From the NCBI RefSeq assembly GCF_014192915.1, contig NZ_JACHYN010000001.1, positions 434,001 through 498,000 of the forward strand: a stretch of 64,000 nt of DNA. The letters run 5' to 3'. A program made the position numbers and the translations under genes. The notes beneath the pieces are model-generated. The model ran no database searches, was not told where the DNA came from, and saw nothing but the letters and a program-made list of their open reading frames with translations. The stretch is from Azospirillum sp. OGB3 (GTDB taxonomy: Bacteria; Pseudomonadota; Alphaproteobacteria; Azospirillales; Azospirillaceae). Numbering within the stretch: position 1 is the first letter of the stretch; every line of letters begins with the position of its first letter. This document shows, piece after piece, positions 26,626-35,175 of the stretch.

Positions 26626-28599
26626 ATGGCTGACCACCCCCCCAAACGGCGTTTTCTGCAAACCGGCTTGCGCGCCGCCCGGCAGAAGGAAGCCGTGCGC
26701 AAAAAGGGTGGTCCGCGCCGTACGCGCCCGCCCGCGCTGGGCCGTCCGCGCCTGCGCCTGCCCATCGCGGCGGTGCTGGTGGCCGGCTTCGGGTCGCTGA
26801 TGCTGCTGGCGGTGGCGAGCGTGCTGGTGCTCGGCCTCGTCAGCGCCAGCCGCAACACCTTCACGCTGCTGAACGACCGCGCCGACCTCGCTTTGTCGGG
26901 GGTGGAGGTGCGCATCCGCAACCAGCTCAACCCCGCGCGGGACATGGCCCGTTTCGTGGCCGGACTGATGGAGCGGGGGGAGCTGGACCCCGCCGATTCG
27001 CGCTCGCTCCAGGACACGCTGCGCGGCGCGCTGGCCGGGGCGCCGGACGTGACCGGCATCGCCTTCTTCCATCCCGACCGCACCGGCCTGCGCGCCGACC
27101 GGCTGGGCAACCAGCTCCACATCGGGCGGGAGGACCTGCGCCACGAGCCGGAGCTGGGACCGGAGCTGCGCAACGGCGCCGACCGCACCACCGCCGTCTG
27201 GGCCGACCCGCTGTGGTCGAAGGAGGCGGGGACCAGCTTCGTCACCCTGTTCCAGCCGGTGCGGCGCAACGGCGTCTACCTGGGGCAGGTGGTCGTCGGC
27301 GTGTCGCTGGGCGACCTGTCGCGCTTCCTGTCCACGCTCTATGTGGAGCAGGGGCTGAACGCCTTCGTCCTGTTCGACCGGCAGCATGTGCTGGCCCACC
27401 CGTCGCTGGCCGGCATGAAATTCGACTTCTCCACCAAGACCGACGGCCCGCCCCTGCCGCGCATCGACCAGGTGGCCGACCCGGCGCTGGCGGCGCTCTG
27501 GCAGACCGGCCAGCCGGTGGACGCCCTCAAGAAGCGGGTGGAGGGCCGGATCGTCAACGTGCTGGACGAGGATTACCTGTTCCTGATGCGCAGCATGGCC
27601 GGCTACGGCCAGCAGGACTGGACCATCGGCATCAGTTTCCGCGCCAACGAGGCCAGCGCCGAGGTCCGCCGCCTCTACACCACCGGCCTCGCCGGGCTGG
27701 GCATCCTGTTGATCTCGGTGGCGGTGGCGCTGATCGTCGGGCGGCGCATCAGCACCCAGGTGGCCCATCTGGCCGAAGCGGCCGACCATGTCCGGACCTT
27801 CGATTTCCGCGCGATCGACGAGCTTCCCGACTCGCGCCTGCGCGAGCTGGCCCGCGCCAACAGCGCCTTCAACGCCATGGTCGCCGGGCTGCGCTGGTTC
27901 GAGACCTATGTGCCGAAGGCCCTGGTGCTGCGGCTGATGCACCGCCGCGGCGGCCTGACCAGCTTCCAGTCGGAGGAGCGGGAGGTGACGGTGATGTTCA
28001 CCGACATCCGCGGCTTCTCGCGCATGGCCGAGCATATGGGCGCCGCCGACACCGCCGCGCTGCTGAATGAGCATTTCACCCTGCTCGCCAACTGCATCGA
28101 GGCGGAGGGCGGCACGGTGGACAAGTTCATCGGCGACGCCATCATGGCCTTCTGGGGCGCGCCGGAGGAGCAGCCGGACCACGCCGCCCGCGCGCTGCGT
28201 GCCGCCCACGCCATCACCCGCGCCGTGCGCGAGGGCAACCGCCGCCGCGCGGCGGAGGGGCTGCCGGCGATCCGCGTGCGCATCGGCCTGCATTCCGGGC
28301 CGGTGGTGGTGGGCAACATCGGGTCGGCGAGCCGGATCAACTACACGATCGTCGGCGACACCGTGAACGTCGCCGCCCGCATCGAGGAGCTGGCCTCCGC
28401 CCTTCAGGGGGACGAGGAGGTGATCGTCCTGTCGAGCGCCGCCACCGCCTTCCAGGGCGACGGCGCCGCCCCGCTGGACTGCGTCGGCGCCCGCACGCTC
28501 CGCGGCCGCACCGGCACGACCGAGGTGTGGCGGGTGACTTTGGATGACGACGGCAGCGGAGATGGTGCGGGGGCGGTTCGGGAGGAAGAGAAGGCGTAG
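26626..28599 (+). CDS. Membrane-bound class III adenylate cyclase with periplasmic sensor
   Basis: About 657 residues. A basic N-terminus leads to TM1 (LRLPIAAVLVAGFGSLMLLAVA). A periplasmic Cache-like sensor of about 280 residues follows, then TM2 (GLAGLGILLISVAVALIVG), a HAMP-like linker and the cyclase domain. The cyclase has metal Asp residues in FTDIRGFS and FIGDAIMAFWG, the adenine-selecting pair Lys (VDKFIGD) and Asp (VGDTVNVAARIE), and the transition-state Asn and Arg in the latter. All are intact, so it should make cAMP in response to an extracytoplasmic cue. The ATG chosen matches MADHPPKRRF; upstream in-frame sequence is unlike coding sequence. Confidence 0.9.
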   Translation: MADHPPKRRFLQTGLRAARQKEAVRKKGGPRRTRPPALGRPRLRLPIAAVLVAGFGSLMLLAVASVLVLGLVSASRNTFTLLNDRADLALSGVEVRIRNQLNPARDMARFVAGLMERGELDPADSRSLQDTLRGALAGAPDVTGIAFFHPDRTGLRADRLGNQLHIGREDLRHEPELGPELRNGADRTTAVWADPLWSKEAGTSFVTLFQPVRRNGVYLGQVVVGVSLGDLSRFLSTLYVEQGLNAFVLFDRQHVLAHPSLAGMKFDFSTKTDGPPLPRIDQVADPALAALWQTGQPVDALKKRVEGRIVNVLDEDYLFLMRSMAGYGQQDWTIGISFRANEASAEVRRLYTTGLAGLGILLISVAVALIVGRRISTQVAHLAEAADHVRTFDFRAIDELPDSRLRELARANSAFNAMVAGLRWFETYVPKALVLRLMHRRGGLTSFQSEEREVTVMFTDIRGFSRMAEHMGAADTAALLNEHFTLLANCIEAEGGTVDKFIGDAIMAFWGAPEEQPDHAARALRAAHAITRAVREGNRRRAAEGLPAIRVRIGLHSGPVVVGNIGSASRINYTIVGDTVNVAARIEELASALQGDEEVIVLSSAATAFQGDGAAPLDCVGARTLRGRTGTTEVWRVTLDDDGSGDGAGAVREEEKA

Positions 28600-28621
28600 A
28601 CGGGCTTTGGCCCAGCACAAC

Positions 28622-28677
28622 TCGCCCCCACACCGACCCTCCCCCGCTGTCGCAGGGGAGAGGCGGTGTGGGGGCAA
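28622..28677. repeat. Dispersed GC-rich inverted repeat, copy A (single unit)
   Basis: Ends CGCCCCCACACCG and CGGTGTGGGGGCAA are inverted copies; inside them CCCTCCCCCGC and GCAGGGGAG form a second stem. It sits between the convergent cyclase and rpoH genes. See copies at 36962, 41438 and 43636. Confidence 0.8.
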
Positions 28678-28684
28678 GCGGCTT

Positions 28685-29587
28685 CTACGCGTCCGCCAGC
28701 AGATCCCCGAACCCCTCGACCCGCTTCAGCATCGACTGGCGCAGCTTCAGCAGGGCGCGGTGTTCGAGCTGGCGCACACGCTCCTTGCTCACCCCCAACT
28801 CGCGGCCGAGCTGCTCCAGGGTCGCGCCCTCCTCGCGCAGGCGGCGCTCCTGGATGATCGTGCGCTCGCGCGGGCTGAGTTCGCCCAGCGCCTCGGCCAG
28901 CCATTGCGAGCGGGTGCGGCTGTCGCGCATGCCGATCACCACCTCCTCCGGCGAGGGGCGCTGGTCGGCCAGGAAGTCCTGCCAGTCCTCGTCGGAGCCG
29001 TCGGCCACCGGGGAGTTCAGCGACTGGTCGGAGGCGGACAGCCGCATCTCCATCGCCTCGACCTCGGTCACGTCGACCTGGAGTTCGCCGGCGATCCACT
29101 CCCGCCCTTCCTTGGTCAGGCTGTTGCCGGAGCCGTTGCCGCCCTGGCTGATGCTCTCGATGCGGGCGCGCAGGCGGCGCAGGTTGAAAAACAGCGATTT
29201 CTGCGCGGCCGTCGTGCCGGTGCGGACGATGGACCAGTTGCGCAGGATGTAGTCCTGCATGGCCGAGCGGATCCACCAGGCCGCGTAGGTGGAAAAGCGC
29301 ACCTCGCGGTCCGGCTCGAACCGGCTGGCCGCCTGCATCAGCCCGACGTTGCCCTCCTGCACGAGGTCGCCCATGGGCAGGCCGTAGTTGCGAAAGCGCG
29401 CGGCGGTCGCCACCACCAGCCGGGTGTAGGCGCGGACCAGCTCGTGAAGGGCCCGTTCGTCACCGCCCTCGCGCCATTTGCGGGCCAGATCGAATTCGTG
29501 GTCGCGCGTCAGCAGAGGCTCACGCATGGAGGCCTTGATGAAACTCAGATTCGCGCGCTGAGTCTCGGGATCGTCGATGTAAGCCAT
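28685..29587 (-). CDS. rpoH: RNA polymerase sigma-32 (heat-shock) factor
   Basis: A 300-residue group 3 sigma factor. Region 2 includes NVGLMQAASRFEPDREVRFSTYAAWWIRSAMQDYILRNWS. The RpoH box QKSLFFNLRRLR, diagnostic for this group, follows. Region 4 ends GVSKERVRQLEHRALLKLRQ. Region 1.1 is absent, as expected. Several RpoH paralogues occur in Azospirillum and related bacteria, so its stimulus may be heat or oxidative stress. The promoter region (29588-29860) shows no clear match that I would assign. Confidence 0.95.
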   Translation of the reverse strand: MAYIDDPETQRANLSFIKASMREPLLTRDHEFDLARKWREGGDERALHELVRAYTRLVVATAARFRNYGLPMGDLVQEGNVGLMQAASRFEPDREVRFSTYAAWWIRSAMQDYILRNWSIVRTGTTAAQKSLFFNLRRLRARIESISQGGNGSGNSLTKEGREWIAGELQVDVTEVEAMEMRLSASDQSLNSPVADGSDEDWQDFLADQRPSPEEVVIGMRDSRTRSQWLAEALGELSPRERTIIQERRLREEGATLEQLGRELGVSKERVRQLEHRALLKLRQSMLKRVEGFGDLLADA

Positions 29588-29860
29588 ACGTCCCTTCCTT
29601 CCCGTCTGGGCGGCCGCGTTTCAGGCTGCTCGTGCCCTGTGCTGCGGAGTCCGAAGGGACAGGCCCCCTCAGGTCCAATCATCCGTCGGTTCGCTGTGGC
29701 CGGTTCGCCACGGACCGCCGACGGTTGGGACAACAGCCGTTCCCCTCGCCCTGTTGCACGTCATACGCAGCACAAGACGTTTCGGATCATCCGCACCGGA
29801 AGGGATTCGGTGGCGGAGGCCGAAGGAATGGGTAGGACGGGTAGGAAAAAGGGAGATGGA

Positions 29861-30676
29861 TCAGACCTGGAACAGGTCCAGGATCTCACCCGAAGGAGAC
29901 AGGCATCCACAAACGAGGTGCCCACCCAACCCGCAATTGCCGTCCAGAGTGGCGATGCGGTCGGTCACCGCGACGCCCTTGCGGGCCGGGTCGTAGCCCC
30001 GAACGACGCGGGCGAAACCGCCGTAAGGCTCTGACATCTGGGCGAAACCGGGCGCCCCCCACCAGAAGGCGTCGCCCTGGTGGTTCAGCGGGCGGCGGGT
30101 GTCCACACCGGCGCTGACCAGCAGCACGCCGCCCTCTCCCCGTTCCGGGCCGGTGCAGTAGGCGGCCCGGCGCAGGGTGTTGAACACATTTTCGTGACCG
30201 GGCTGCGCGTGCATCGCCTGACGCAGCCCCTGGGTCCAGCGGCCGAGCGTCATGGTGCCGCCGCGGGCCGCCGCCATGCCCTGCTCCACCGTGCCGCCAT
30301 AGGCGGCCAGCGTGGCCCCCGCGCCGTGGCGGGTCATCCAGTCGAGCACCTGCTGCGGGTCGGGCGCGAACTGGAGCTGGAGCAGCTTGTGCCACATCTC
30401 CTCCTGCGCGCCGCGCAGATAGACGATGTCGCCGGCCTCCATGCCGCGCCAGCTCAGCAGCCAGGTCCGGAAGGCCAGCAGCGCGTCCACCGTCTCCAGC
30501 ACCCGCTCGCCCCAGCCGACCATGTTGCCGAGATAGACGAGCCGGTCGCCGGGCAGGAAGCGCGCCGCGATCACCTCGTGCACGGCGTGGAGATGGTCCG
30601 TCTGCGCGTGGATCGAGCCGACGGCCCAGATGCGCCGCGGGTTCCGGAGATCGATGAATTTCTGCGCTTCAGACAT
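29861..30676 (-). CDS. Degenerate PPP-type metallophosphoesterase (pseudoenzyme candidate)
   Basis: A 271-residue protein whose layout follows serine/threonine-phosphatase/ApaH-like enzymes, but with the metal and catalytic residues replaced. GDxHG is GSIHA (20-24), GDxVDRG is GNMVGWG (50-56), GNHE is GAQEE (89-93), while the later HAGV-like segment SAGVDTRRPL and G-G-rich end GNCGLGGHL remain. The fold is probably kept and hydrolysis lost, pointing to a binding or regulatory role. The chosen ATG gives MSEAQKF; another ATG is five codons upstream (30691). It lies between rpoH and carD on the same strand. Confidence 0.65.
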   Translation of the reverse strand: MSEAQKFIDLRNPRRIWAVGSIHAQTDHLHAVHEVIAARFLPGDRLVYLGNMVGWGERVLETVDALLAFRTWLLSWRGMEAGDIVYLRGAQEEMWHKLLQLQFAPDPQQVLDWMTRHGAGATLAAYGGTVEQGMAAARGGTMTLGRWTQGLRQAMHAQPGHENVFNTLRRAAYCTGPERGEGGVLLVSAGVDTRRPLNHQGDAFWWGAPGFAQMSEPYGGFARVVRGYDPARKGVAVTDRIATLDGNCGLGGHLVCGCLSPSGEILDLFQV

Positions 30677-30782
30677 GCCGGAGATGCTCACCCCATCCAG
30701 CGGTCACGGGCCGGCCCAGAACAGGCCGGGGGCGGGAGTGTAGGCGCCGCGCGGACCCGGCGAAAGGCGAAAACATAAGACA

Positions 30783-30808
30783 AAGGCGCGGCCAAAGCGC
30801 CGCGCCTT
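30783..30808 (-). terminator. Hairpin after carD
   Basis: AAGGCGCGG and CCGCGCCTT form a 9-bp perfect stem about 65 bases after the carD stop, followed on the minus strand by TGTCTTATGTTTT. A moderate intrinsic terminator. Confidence 0.65.
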
Positions 30809-30874
30809 CATCGTCAACATCACAGTCCCGAACCGGTTCCTGCCCCCGAAACGGGGAACGGACTCAAACCGGGA

Positions 30875-31375
30875 TCAGGCGGCCTTCTTGAGGACCAGCT
30901 CCAGCCGCTCGGTGGCCTTGGTCTCGTCGATCTTCTCGACGGCGGCCAGCTCGCGGGCCAGACGCTCCAGGGCGGCCTGATAGATCTGGCGCTCGCTGTA
31001 GGACTGGTCGGACTGGTCGGCGCCGCGGTACAGGTCGCGCACGACCTCCGCGATGGCCACCGGGTCGCCCGAGTTGATCTTGGCCTCATACTCCTGGGCG
31101 CGGCGGCTCCACATCGTGCGGCGGACGCGCGAACGGCCCTGCAGCGTCTCCAGGGCGACCTTGATGCGGTCCTTCGTGCTGAGGCGGCGCAGGCCGGCAG
31201 CCTTGGCCTTGCCGACCGGAACCTTGAGCGTCATGCGCTCTTTTTCGAACGTGATCGCGTAGAGCTGAACATCCATGCCAGCGATGCTGTGGGTCTCGAT
31301 TCCCTCGACCCGACCGACGCCATGGGCCGGGTAGACGACGAAGTCACCGGCCTCGAAGTCAAGCTTGTTCGACAT
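30875..31375 (-). CDS. carD: CarD/CdnL-family RNA polymerase-binding regulator
   Basis: A 166-residue protein. Residues 5-65 are the Tudor-like RNA polymerase interaction domain (FEAGDFVVYPAHGVGRVEGIE), which binds the beta subunit. The C-terminal helical domain contains the conserved W (RTMWSRRAQEYEAKI) that wedges into the upstream edge of the promoter bubble. Members stabilise open complexes at rRNA and housekeeping promoters and are often essential. Full length for alphaproteobacteria. It has its own good sigma-70 promoter. Confidence 0.95.
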   Translation of the reverse strand: MSNKLDFEAGDFVVYPAHGVGRVEGIETHSIAGMDVQLYAITFEKERMTLKVPVGKAKAAGLRRLSTKDRIKVALETLQGRSRVRRTMWSRRAQEYEAKINSGDPVAIAEVVRDLYRGADQSDQSYSERQIYQAALERLARELAAVEKIDETKATERLELVLKKAA

Positions 31376-31694
31376 TTGGGTTGGCTCTCACTTCTCGCGA
31401 TCGCGCCATTTTGCCGCCCCGGTGGAGGGGGCGAAAAAGGCCCCGTGACAACGACACACCGTGGGGATGGGGTCCGCCACGCCGCGCACTGTTGCACTGA
31501 GCCCTTGGTCGATGGGAAATCCGGCAATGACGCTGAGGCCGGCTCCGGGCGCGTATTATAGCGATGTTACGGCCGGGTTACAAAGGCTACGCGCGGGCAG
31601 CCGTCCGGATTCTGACGTTGCCCGCCGATGGCCGACCTGTCGTTTTTGCATGGCGGCAAAAGAATGCCATGCGCCGCAATAGTCCCGACTCCGC
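31376..31694. other. carD upstream region
   Basis: About 320 bases between the carD start and the fdxA stop. It contains the carD promoter (31555-31583) and therefore a leader of about 170 bases that could hold regulatory structure. The inverted pair GCATGGC / GCCATGC at about 31649-31674 is followed by A, not T, on the minus strand, so it is not a normal terminator for fdxA. No gene seen. Confidence 0.55.
31555..31583 (-). promoter_or_regulatory. Sigma-70 promoter of carD
   Basis: Minus strand: TTGTAA, spacer of exactly 17, TATAAT. The -10 is a perfect consensus, rare in such GC-rich DNA. Predicted start near 31548. Confidence 0.8.
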
Positions 31695-32027
31695 TTAGCC
31701 GCCGGCCTTCGGAGAGAAGAACTTGTCGAACTTGCCGTCCACGCCCTTCATGGCGTCGGCGTCGGGCAGCGCGTCCTTCTTGCGGGTCAGGTTGGGCCAC
31801 TGCGCCGCGTAGTCGCGGTTCAGCTCCATCCACTTCTCGGCGCGGCCGTCGGTGTCCGGCACGATGGCCTCGGCCGGGCATTCCGGCTCGCACACGCCGC
31901 AGTCGATGCACTCATCCGGGTGGATGACCAGCATGTTCTCGCCCTCGTAGAAGCAGTCCACGGGGCAGACCTCGACGCAATCGGTGTACTTGCACTTGAT
32001 GCAGTCTTCCGTCACGACGTAGGGCAT
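31695..32027 (-). CDS. fdxA: Seven-iron ferredoxin FdxA
   Basis: A 110-residue ferredoxin binding one [3Fe-4S] and one [4Fe-4S] cluster. The cysteine pattern [17 protein letters not shown] ... [12 protein letters not shown] matches Azotobacter FdI-type proteins, which are about the same length. It passes electrons in redox metabolism; its partner is not known here. I chose the ATG giving [12 protein letters not shown], where all relatives begin; a longer frame upstream has no similarity. Confidence 0.96.
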   Translation of the reverse strand: MPYVVTEDCIKCKYTDCVEVCPVDCFYEGENMLVIHPDECIDCGVCEPECPAEAIVPDTDGRAEKWMELNRDYAAQWPNLTRKKDALPDADAMKGVDGKFDKFFSPKAGG

Positions 32028-32171
32028 GATTCGTTCTCCGCTGTTCTCGCCAGTTCCGGCGGTGTTCACGCGCCGGGGTTCGAGTCGCTTCGATGGACGC
32101 TTCGACTGACGTGCTCGCGCGTGGGCGCGGTTGAGGTCATGAATGGACCATGGCCCGACCGCGGCGCTTGC

Positions 32172-33095
32172 CTAGCACGCCGCCCGAGACGGGATCAACC
32201 CCGCCGGTTGTGTGGGCGCAAGCGACGCAGCCCCACCCTCCCTGTTCCCCTCCGCGACCGCCTCCAGGAAGGTGCGCAGGGCCACCGTCTCCATGGAATC
32301 CACCCGCCGGACGAAACGGGTGGGCATGCGGGCCAGTTCCGGCGGCAGCGGGCGGGCGGTGAACAGGCCGCGCCAGGGCTCCCGCTCCACCACGACGCGG
32401 GGCAGCACGGTGACGCCCATGCCGGCGCCGACGCAGCCCAGGATGGCCTCCAGCGCCCCGAACTCCATCACCCGGTAAGGGACCCGCCCGGCTTCGCGCA
32501 TCGCCGTCTCCGCCCGCGCGCGGTAGGCGCAGCCGCGCCGGAAGGCCAACAGGGTGTTCCGCCCGGACTCGCTGGTGATGCCGCTGGCCGGTTCGACCAG
32601 CACCAGCTCCTCCTCGAAGACGGGCTGGCTGACCAGTTCGGGATGCTCCACCGCCCCGGAGACGAAGGCGCCGTCGATGCGCCCGGCCAGCACCTCCCCC
32701 AGCATGGTTTCGGTGGGGCCGGGGACGATGGTCAGATCGACGTCGGGGTTTTCCGCGTGGAAGCGGGCGAGGATCGGCGGCAGCCGCACGGCGGCGGTGG
32801 TTTCCATGGTGCCCACGGACAGCCGCCCGCCCCGCCCCGCCGCGTCGGCCACCGCGTCGCGCGCCTGGGCGACGAGGCGCAGCACCCGGTCGGCGTAGTC
32901 GGCCAGCACCCGCCCGGCCGGCGTCGGGGCCATGCCGCGGCTGAGCCGCAGGAACAGCGGCACACCGAGATCCTCCTCCAGCCGCTTCAGCCGGGCCGTC
33001 ACGTTGGATTGGACGCAGTTCAGCGTTTCCGCCGCGCGGCTGACGCTTCCGGTGTCCGCCACCGCCTTCACCACCCGCAGACCCGCGAGGTCCAT
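32172..33095 (-). CDS. LysR-family transcriptional regulator
   Basis: A 307-residue LysR protein. The DNA-binding helix-turn-helix is LRVVKAVADTGSVSRAAETLNCVQSNVTARLKRLEE, and residues 90-300 form the effector domain (LSVGTMETTAAVRLPPILARF). I chose the ATG preceded by GGGAGGGTGGCG rather than one 11 codons upstream. It is divergent from an MFS transporter gene, the classic arrangement for regulating an exporter, with a palindromic T-N11-A site between them. Confidence 0.9.
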   Translation of the reverse strand: MDLAGLRVVKAVADTGSVSRAAETLNCVQSNVTARLKRLEEDLGVPLFLRLSRGMAPTPAGRVLADYADRVLRLVAQARDAVADAAGRGGRLSVGTMETTAAVRLPPILARFHAENPDVDLTIVPGPTETMLGEVLAGRIDGAFVSGAVEHPELVSQPVFEEELVLVEPASGITSESGRNTLLAFRRGCAYRARAETAMREAGRVPYRVMEFGALEAILGCVGAGMGVTVLPRVVVEREPWRGLFTARPLPPELARMPTRFVRRVDSMETVALRTFLEAVAEGNREGGAASLAPTQPAGLIPSRAAC

Positions 33096-33156
33096 CGCCA
33101 CCCTCCCCGATCCCACTCGCCCCATCACTCTCAGTGAAGCATATCATCGAAACAAA

Positions 33157-33169
33157 TCATTGGAAATGA
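33157..33169. promoter_or_regulatory. Candidate LysR box between lysR and MFS genes
   Basis: TCATT-GGA-AATGA is a perfect dyad and fits T-N11-A exactly. It lies in a short AT-richer stretch in the divergent intergenic region, 62 bases upstream of the lysR start and 57 before the MFS start. Confidence 0.5.
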
Positions 33170-33225
33170 AGGTTCCGCCGCGCGAGGATGGACGCACAAA
33201 AAACACGAGCCTGCGGGAGGGAGCC

Positions 33226-34416
33226 ATGGTCCGGGTGCTGATCGGCGGCGTGCTGGTGCTGGTCATCTCCATGGGTGTGGGGCGCTTCGCCTTCACGCCG
33301 ATCCTGCCGGCGATGCAGGCGGCCACCGGGCTGGGCGCCGACGCGGCGGGGCTGCTCGCCTCGCTGAACTATCTCGGCTATTTCCTGGGGGCGTTGGGCG
33401 CCGGTCTGGTGCCGCAGGGCGCGGCGCGCACCGCCGTCTTCCGCACCGCGCTGATCGCCAGCGTCACCTCCACCGCCGGCATGGGCTTCACCGAGGGCAT
33501 GGCGGCCTGGGCGGTGCTGCGCTTCGTCTCCGGGCTGGCCAGCGCCGGCCTGTTCATCCTGGGCATCGCTATGACGCTGGACGCGCTGGCCCGCGCCGGG
33601 CGGGAGTCCTGGACCGGCTGGCTCTACACCGGCGTCGGCCTCGGCATCGCGTCGAGCGGCCTGTTCGTCGCCGTGATGGGCGACCGGCTCGGGTGGCGCG
33701 GCGACTGGCTGTGGCTGGGGCTGGCCTGCCTGGGCTTCGGCACGCTGTCCTGGCTGTGGGTGGGCGACCCGCCGCGCGAGCCTCGGCATGCCGCCGCCAC
33801 GCAATCCTCCATCGGCCCCTCCACCCGCCCCTCCGCTCCCATGGTCCTGCTGACGCTGGCCTATTTCCTGGAGGGGGCCGGCTACATCGTCACCGGCACC
33901 TTCCTGGTCGCCATCCTGAAGACCATGCCGGAGACGGCGCCCCTCGGCGCCGCGGCCTGGATGGTCACCGGGCTGGCGGCCATGCCGTCCGGCATCCTCT
34001 GGGCGGCGGCGGGGCGGCGGCTCGGCCTCTGGCGGGCGCTGATCCTCGCCCATGTGGTGCAGGCGGTGGGCATCCTGCTGCCCATCACCGGCTCCCCGGC
34101 GGCCGCCTTGCTGTCGGCGGTGCTGTTCGGCGGGACCTTCGTCGGCATCGTCACCCTGTCCTTCACGCTGGGGCGGCACCTGTCGGGCGGGGCGTCGGCC
34201 CGCGTCATCGGGGCGCTGACCGCCGTCTACGGGCTGGGGCAGATCATCGGGCCGGTGCCGGCCGGGCTGGTGGTGGCGCGCACCGGCAGCTTCGATTTCG
34301 CCCTGCTGGGGGCCGCTGCCGCGGTGCTGGCCGGCGCGCTCCTCCTCGCCGCCGGGGCCTGGCTGGCCGGGCGCCGCGATCCCGCCGCGGTTGCCCTGGG
34401 CGCCGGGCGGGGGTAG
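33226..34416 (+). CDS. MFS transporter, YbfB/YjiJ type
   Basis: A 396-residue inner-membrane protein with about twelve predicted helices. The opening GGVLVLVISMGVGRFAFTPILPAMQAATGL is characteristic of the YbfB/YjiJ branch of the major facilitator superfamily, and GSNYLGYF-like words appear as SLNYLGYFLGA. It is probably an exporter or small-molecule carrier of unknown substrate. The ATG follows a good ribosome site (CGGGAGGGAG). The divergent LysR gene is its likely regulator. Confidence 0.9.
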   Translation: MVRVLIGGVLVLVISMGVGRFAFTPILPAMQAATGLGADAAGLLASLNYLGYFLGALGAGLVPQGAARTAVFRTALIASVTSTAGMGFTEGMAAWAVLRFVSGLASAGLFILGIAMTLDALARAGRESWTGWLYTGVGLGIASSGLFVAVMGDRLGWRGDWLWLGLACLGFGTLSWLWVGDPPREPRHAAATQSSIGPSTRPSAPMVLLTLAYFLEGAGYIVTGTFLVAILKTMPETAPLGAAAWMVTGLAAMPSGILWAAAGRRLGLWRALILAHVVQAVGILLPITGSPAAALLSAVLFGGTFVGIVTLSFTLGRHLSGGASARVIGALTAVYGLGQIIGPVPAGLVVARTGSFDFALLGAAAAVLAGALLLAAGAWLAGRRDPAAVALGAGRG

Positions 34417-34426
34417 CCTTCCCGTC

Positions 34427-35041
34427 ATGTTCGATCCGCTGCACCCCGAGGACTCCCGCCGCCACGCTCCCGCGACGGAGCGCAACCGCGCCCCCATCCT
34501 GGAGGTGCTGCGCCGCGTCCTGCCGCCGCAAGGTCTGGTGCTGGAGGTGGCGAGCGGCACCGGCCAGCACGCCGCCGCCTTCGCCGCGGCGCTGCCCGGC
34601 GTGACGTGGCAGCCGAGCGACCCCGACCCCGGCCTGCGCGACAGCGTCCGCTCCTGGGCCGCCGCCGCGGCGCTGCCCAACCTGCGCGACCCGCTGGACC
34701 TCGACGCCGCCGCGCCTGACTGGCCGGTCGGCAGCGCCGACGCGGTGGTCTGCATCAACATGATCCACATCGCCCCGTGGGAAGCGGCGCTCGGCCTGTT
34801 CGCCGGGGCTTTCCGCCTTCTGCCGACGGGCGGGCCGCTGCTGCTCTACGGCCCCTTCACGCGCGGCGGGCGGCACAGCGCGCCGAGCAACGCCGCCTTC
34901 GACGCCGACCTGAAGGCCCGCAACCCCGCCTGGGGCGTGCGCGACCTCGACGCGGTGGAGCGCGCCGCCGCCGGCTTCGCCCTGGCCGAGGTCGTGGAGA
35001 TGCCCGCCAACAACCTGACCGTCGTCCTCCGGCGCAACTGA
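34427..35041 (+). CDS. DUF938-family SAM-dependent methyltransferase
   Basis: A 204-residue protein with a class I methyltransferase core: motif I LEVASGTGQHAAAFA, acidic WQPSDPDP, and CINMIHIAPWEA as motif IV. The start PLHPEDSRRHAPATERNRAPI and the end EMPANNLTVVLRR are the usual DUF938 bookends. It starts 10 bases after the MFS stop and so may be co-transcribed with it. The biochemical substrate of the family is not known to me. Confidence 0.88.
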   Translation: MFDPLHPEDSRRHAPATERNRAPILEVLRRVLPPQGLVLEVASGTGQHAAAFAAALPGVTWQPSDPDPGLRDSVRSWAAAAALPNLRDPLDLDAAAPDWPVGSADAVVCINMIHIAPWEAALGLFAGAFRLLPTGGPLLLYGPFTRGGRHSAPSNAAFDADLKARNPAWGVRDLDAVERAAAGFALAEVVEMPANNLTVVLRRN

Positions 35042-35144
35042 ACCCCCGCCCGATCCCCCATCCGGACCACCTCGCCCGAGGTGCGGTCTTCTGCCGCAGT
35101 TTTGCACCCGCGAGATTTGCTATTGTTTCTCCGCAGCGCTTAAG

Positions 35145-35156
35145 TTTGTAAACAAA
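35145..35156. promoter_or_regulatory. Palindrome upstream of the CBS-domain gene
   Basis: TTTGT-AA-ACAAA is a perfect 12-base dyad in an AT-rich promoter region, 20 bases before the start codon. Possible operator; the factor is unknown. Confidence 0.4.
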
Positions 35157-35175
35157 TTACAAATTGGGGGAAATG

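Noticed and set aside
24118-28677. Very long open frame on the minus strand across the M48 protease and cyclase genes
   Set aside because: It is an antisense shadow of GC-rich genes; only its last 283 codons (24118-24969) are real, the thermonuclease-like protein.
32070-32090. GGTTCGAGTC-like tRNA T-loop upstream of fdxA
   Set aside because: No acceptor, D or anticodon stems can be drawn around it.
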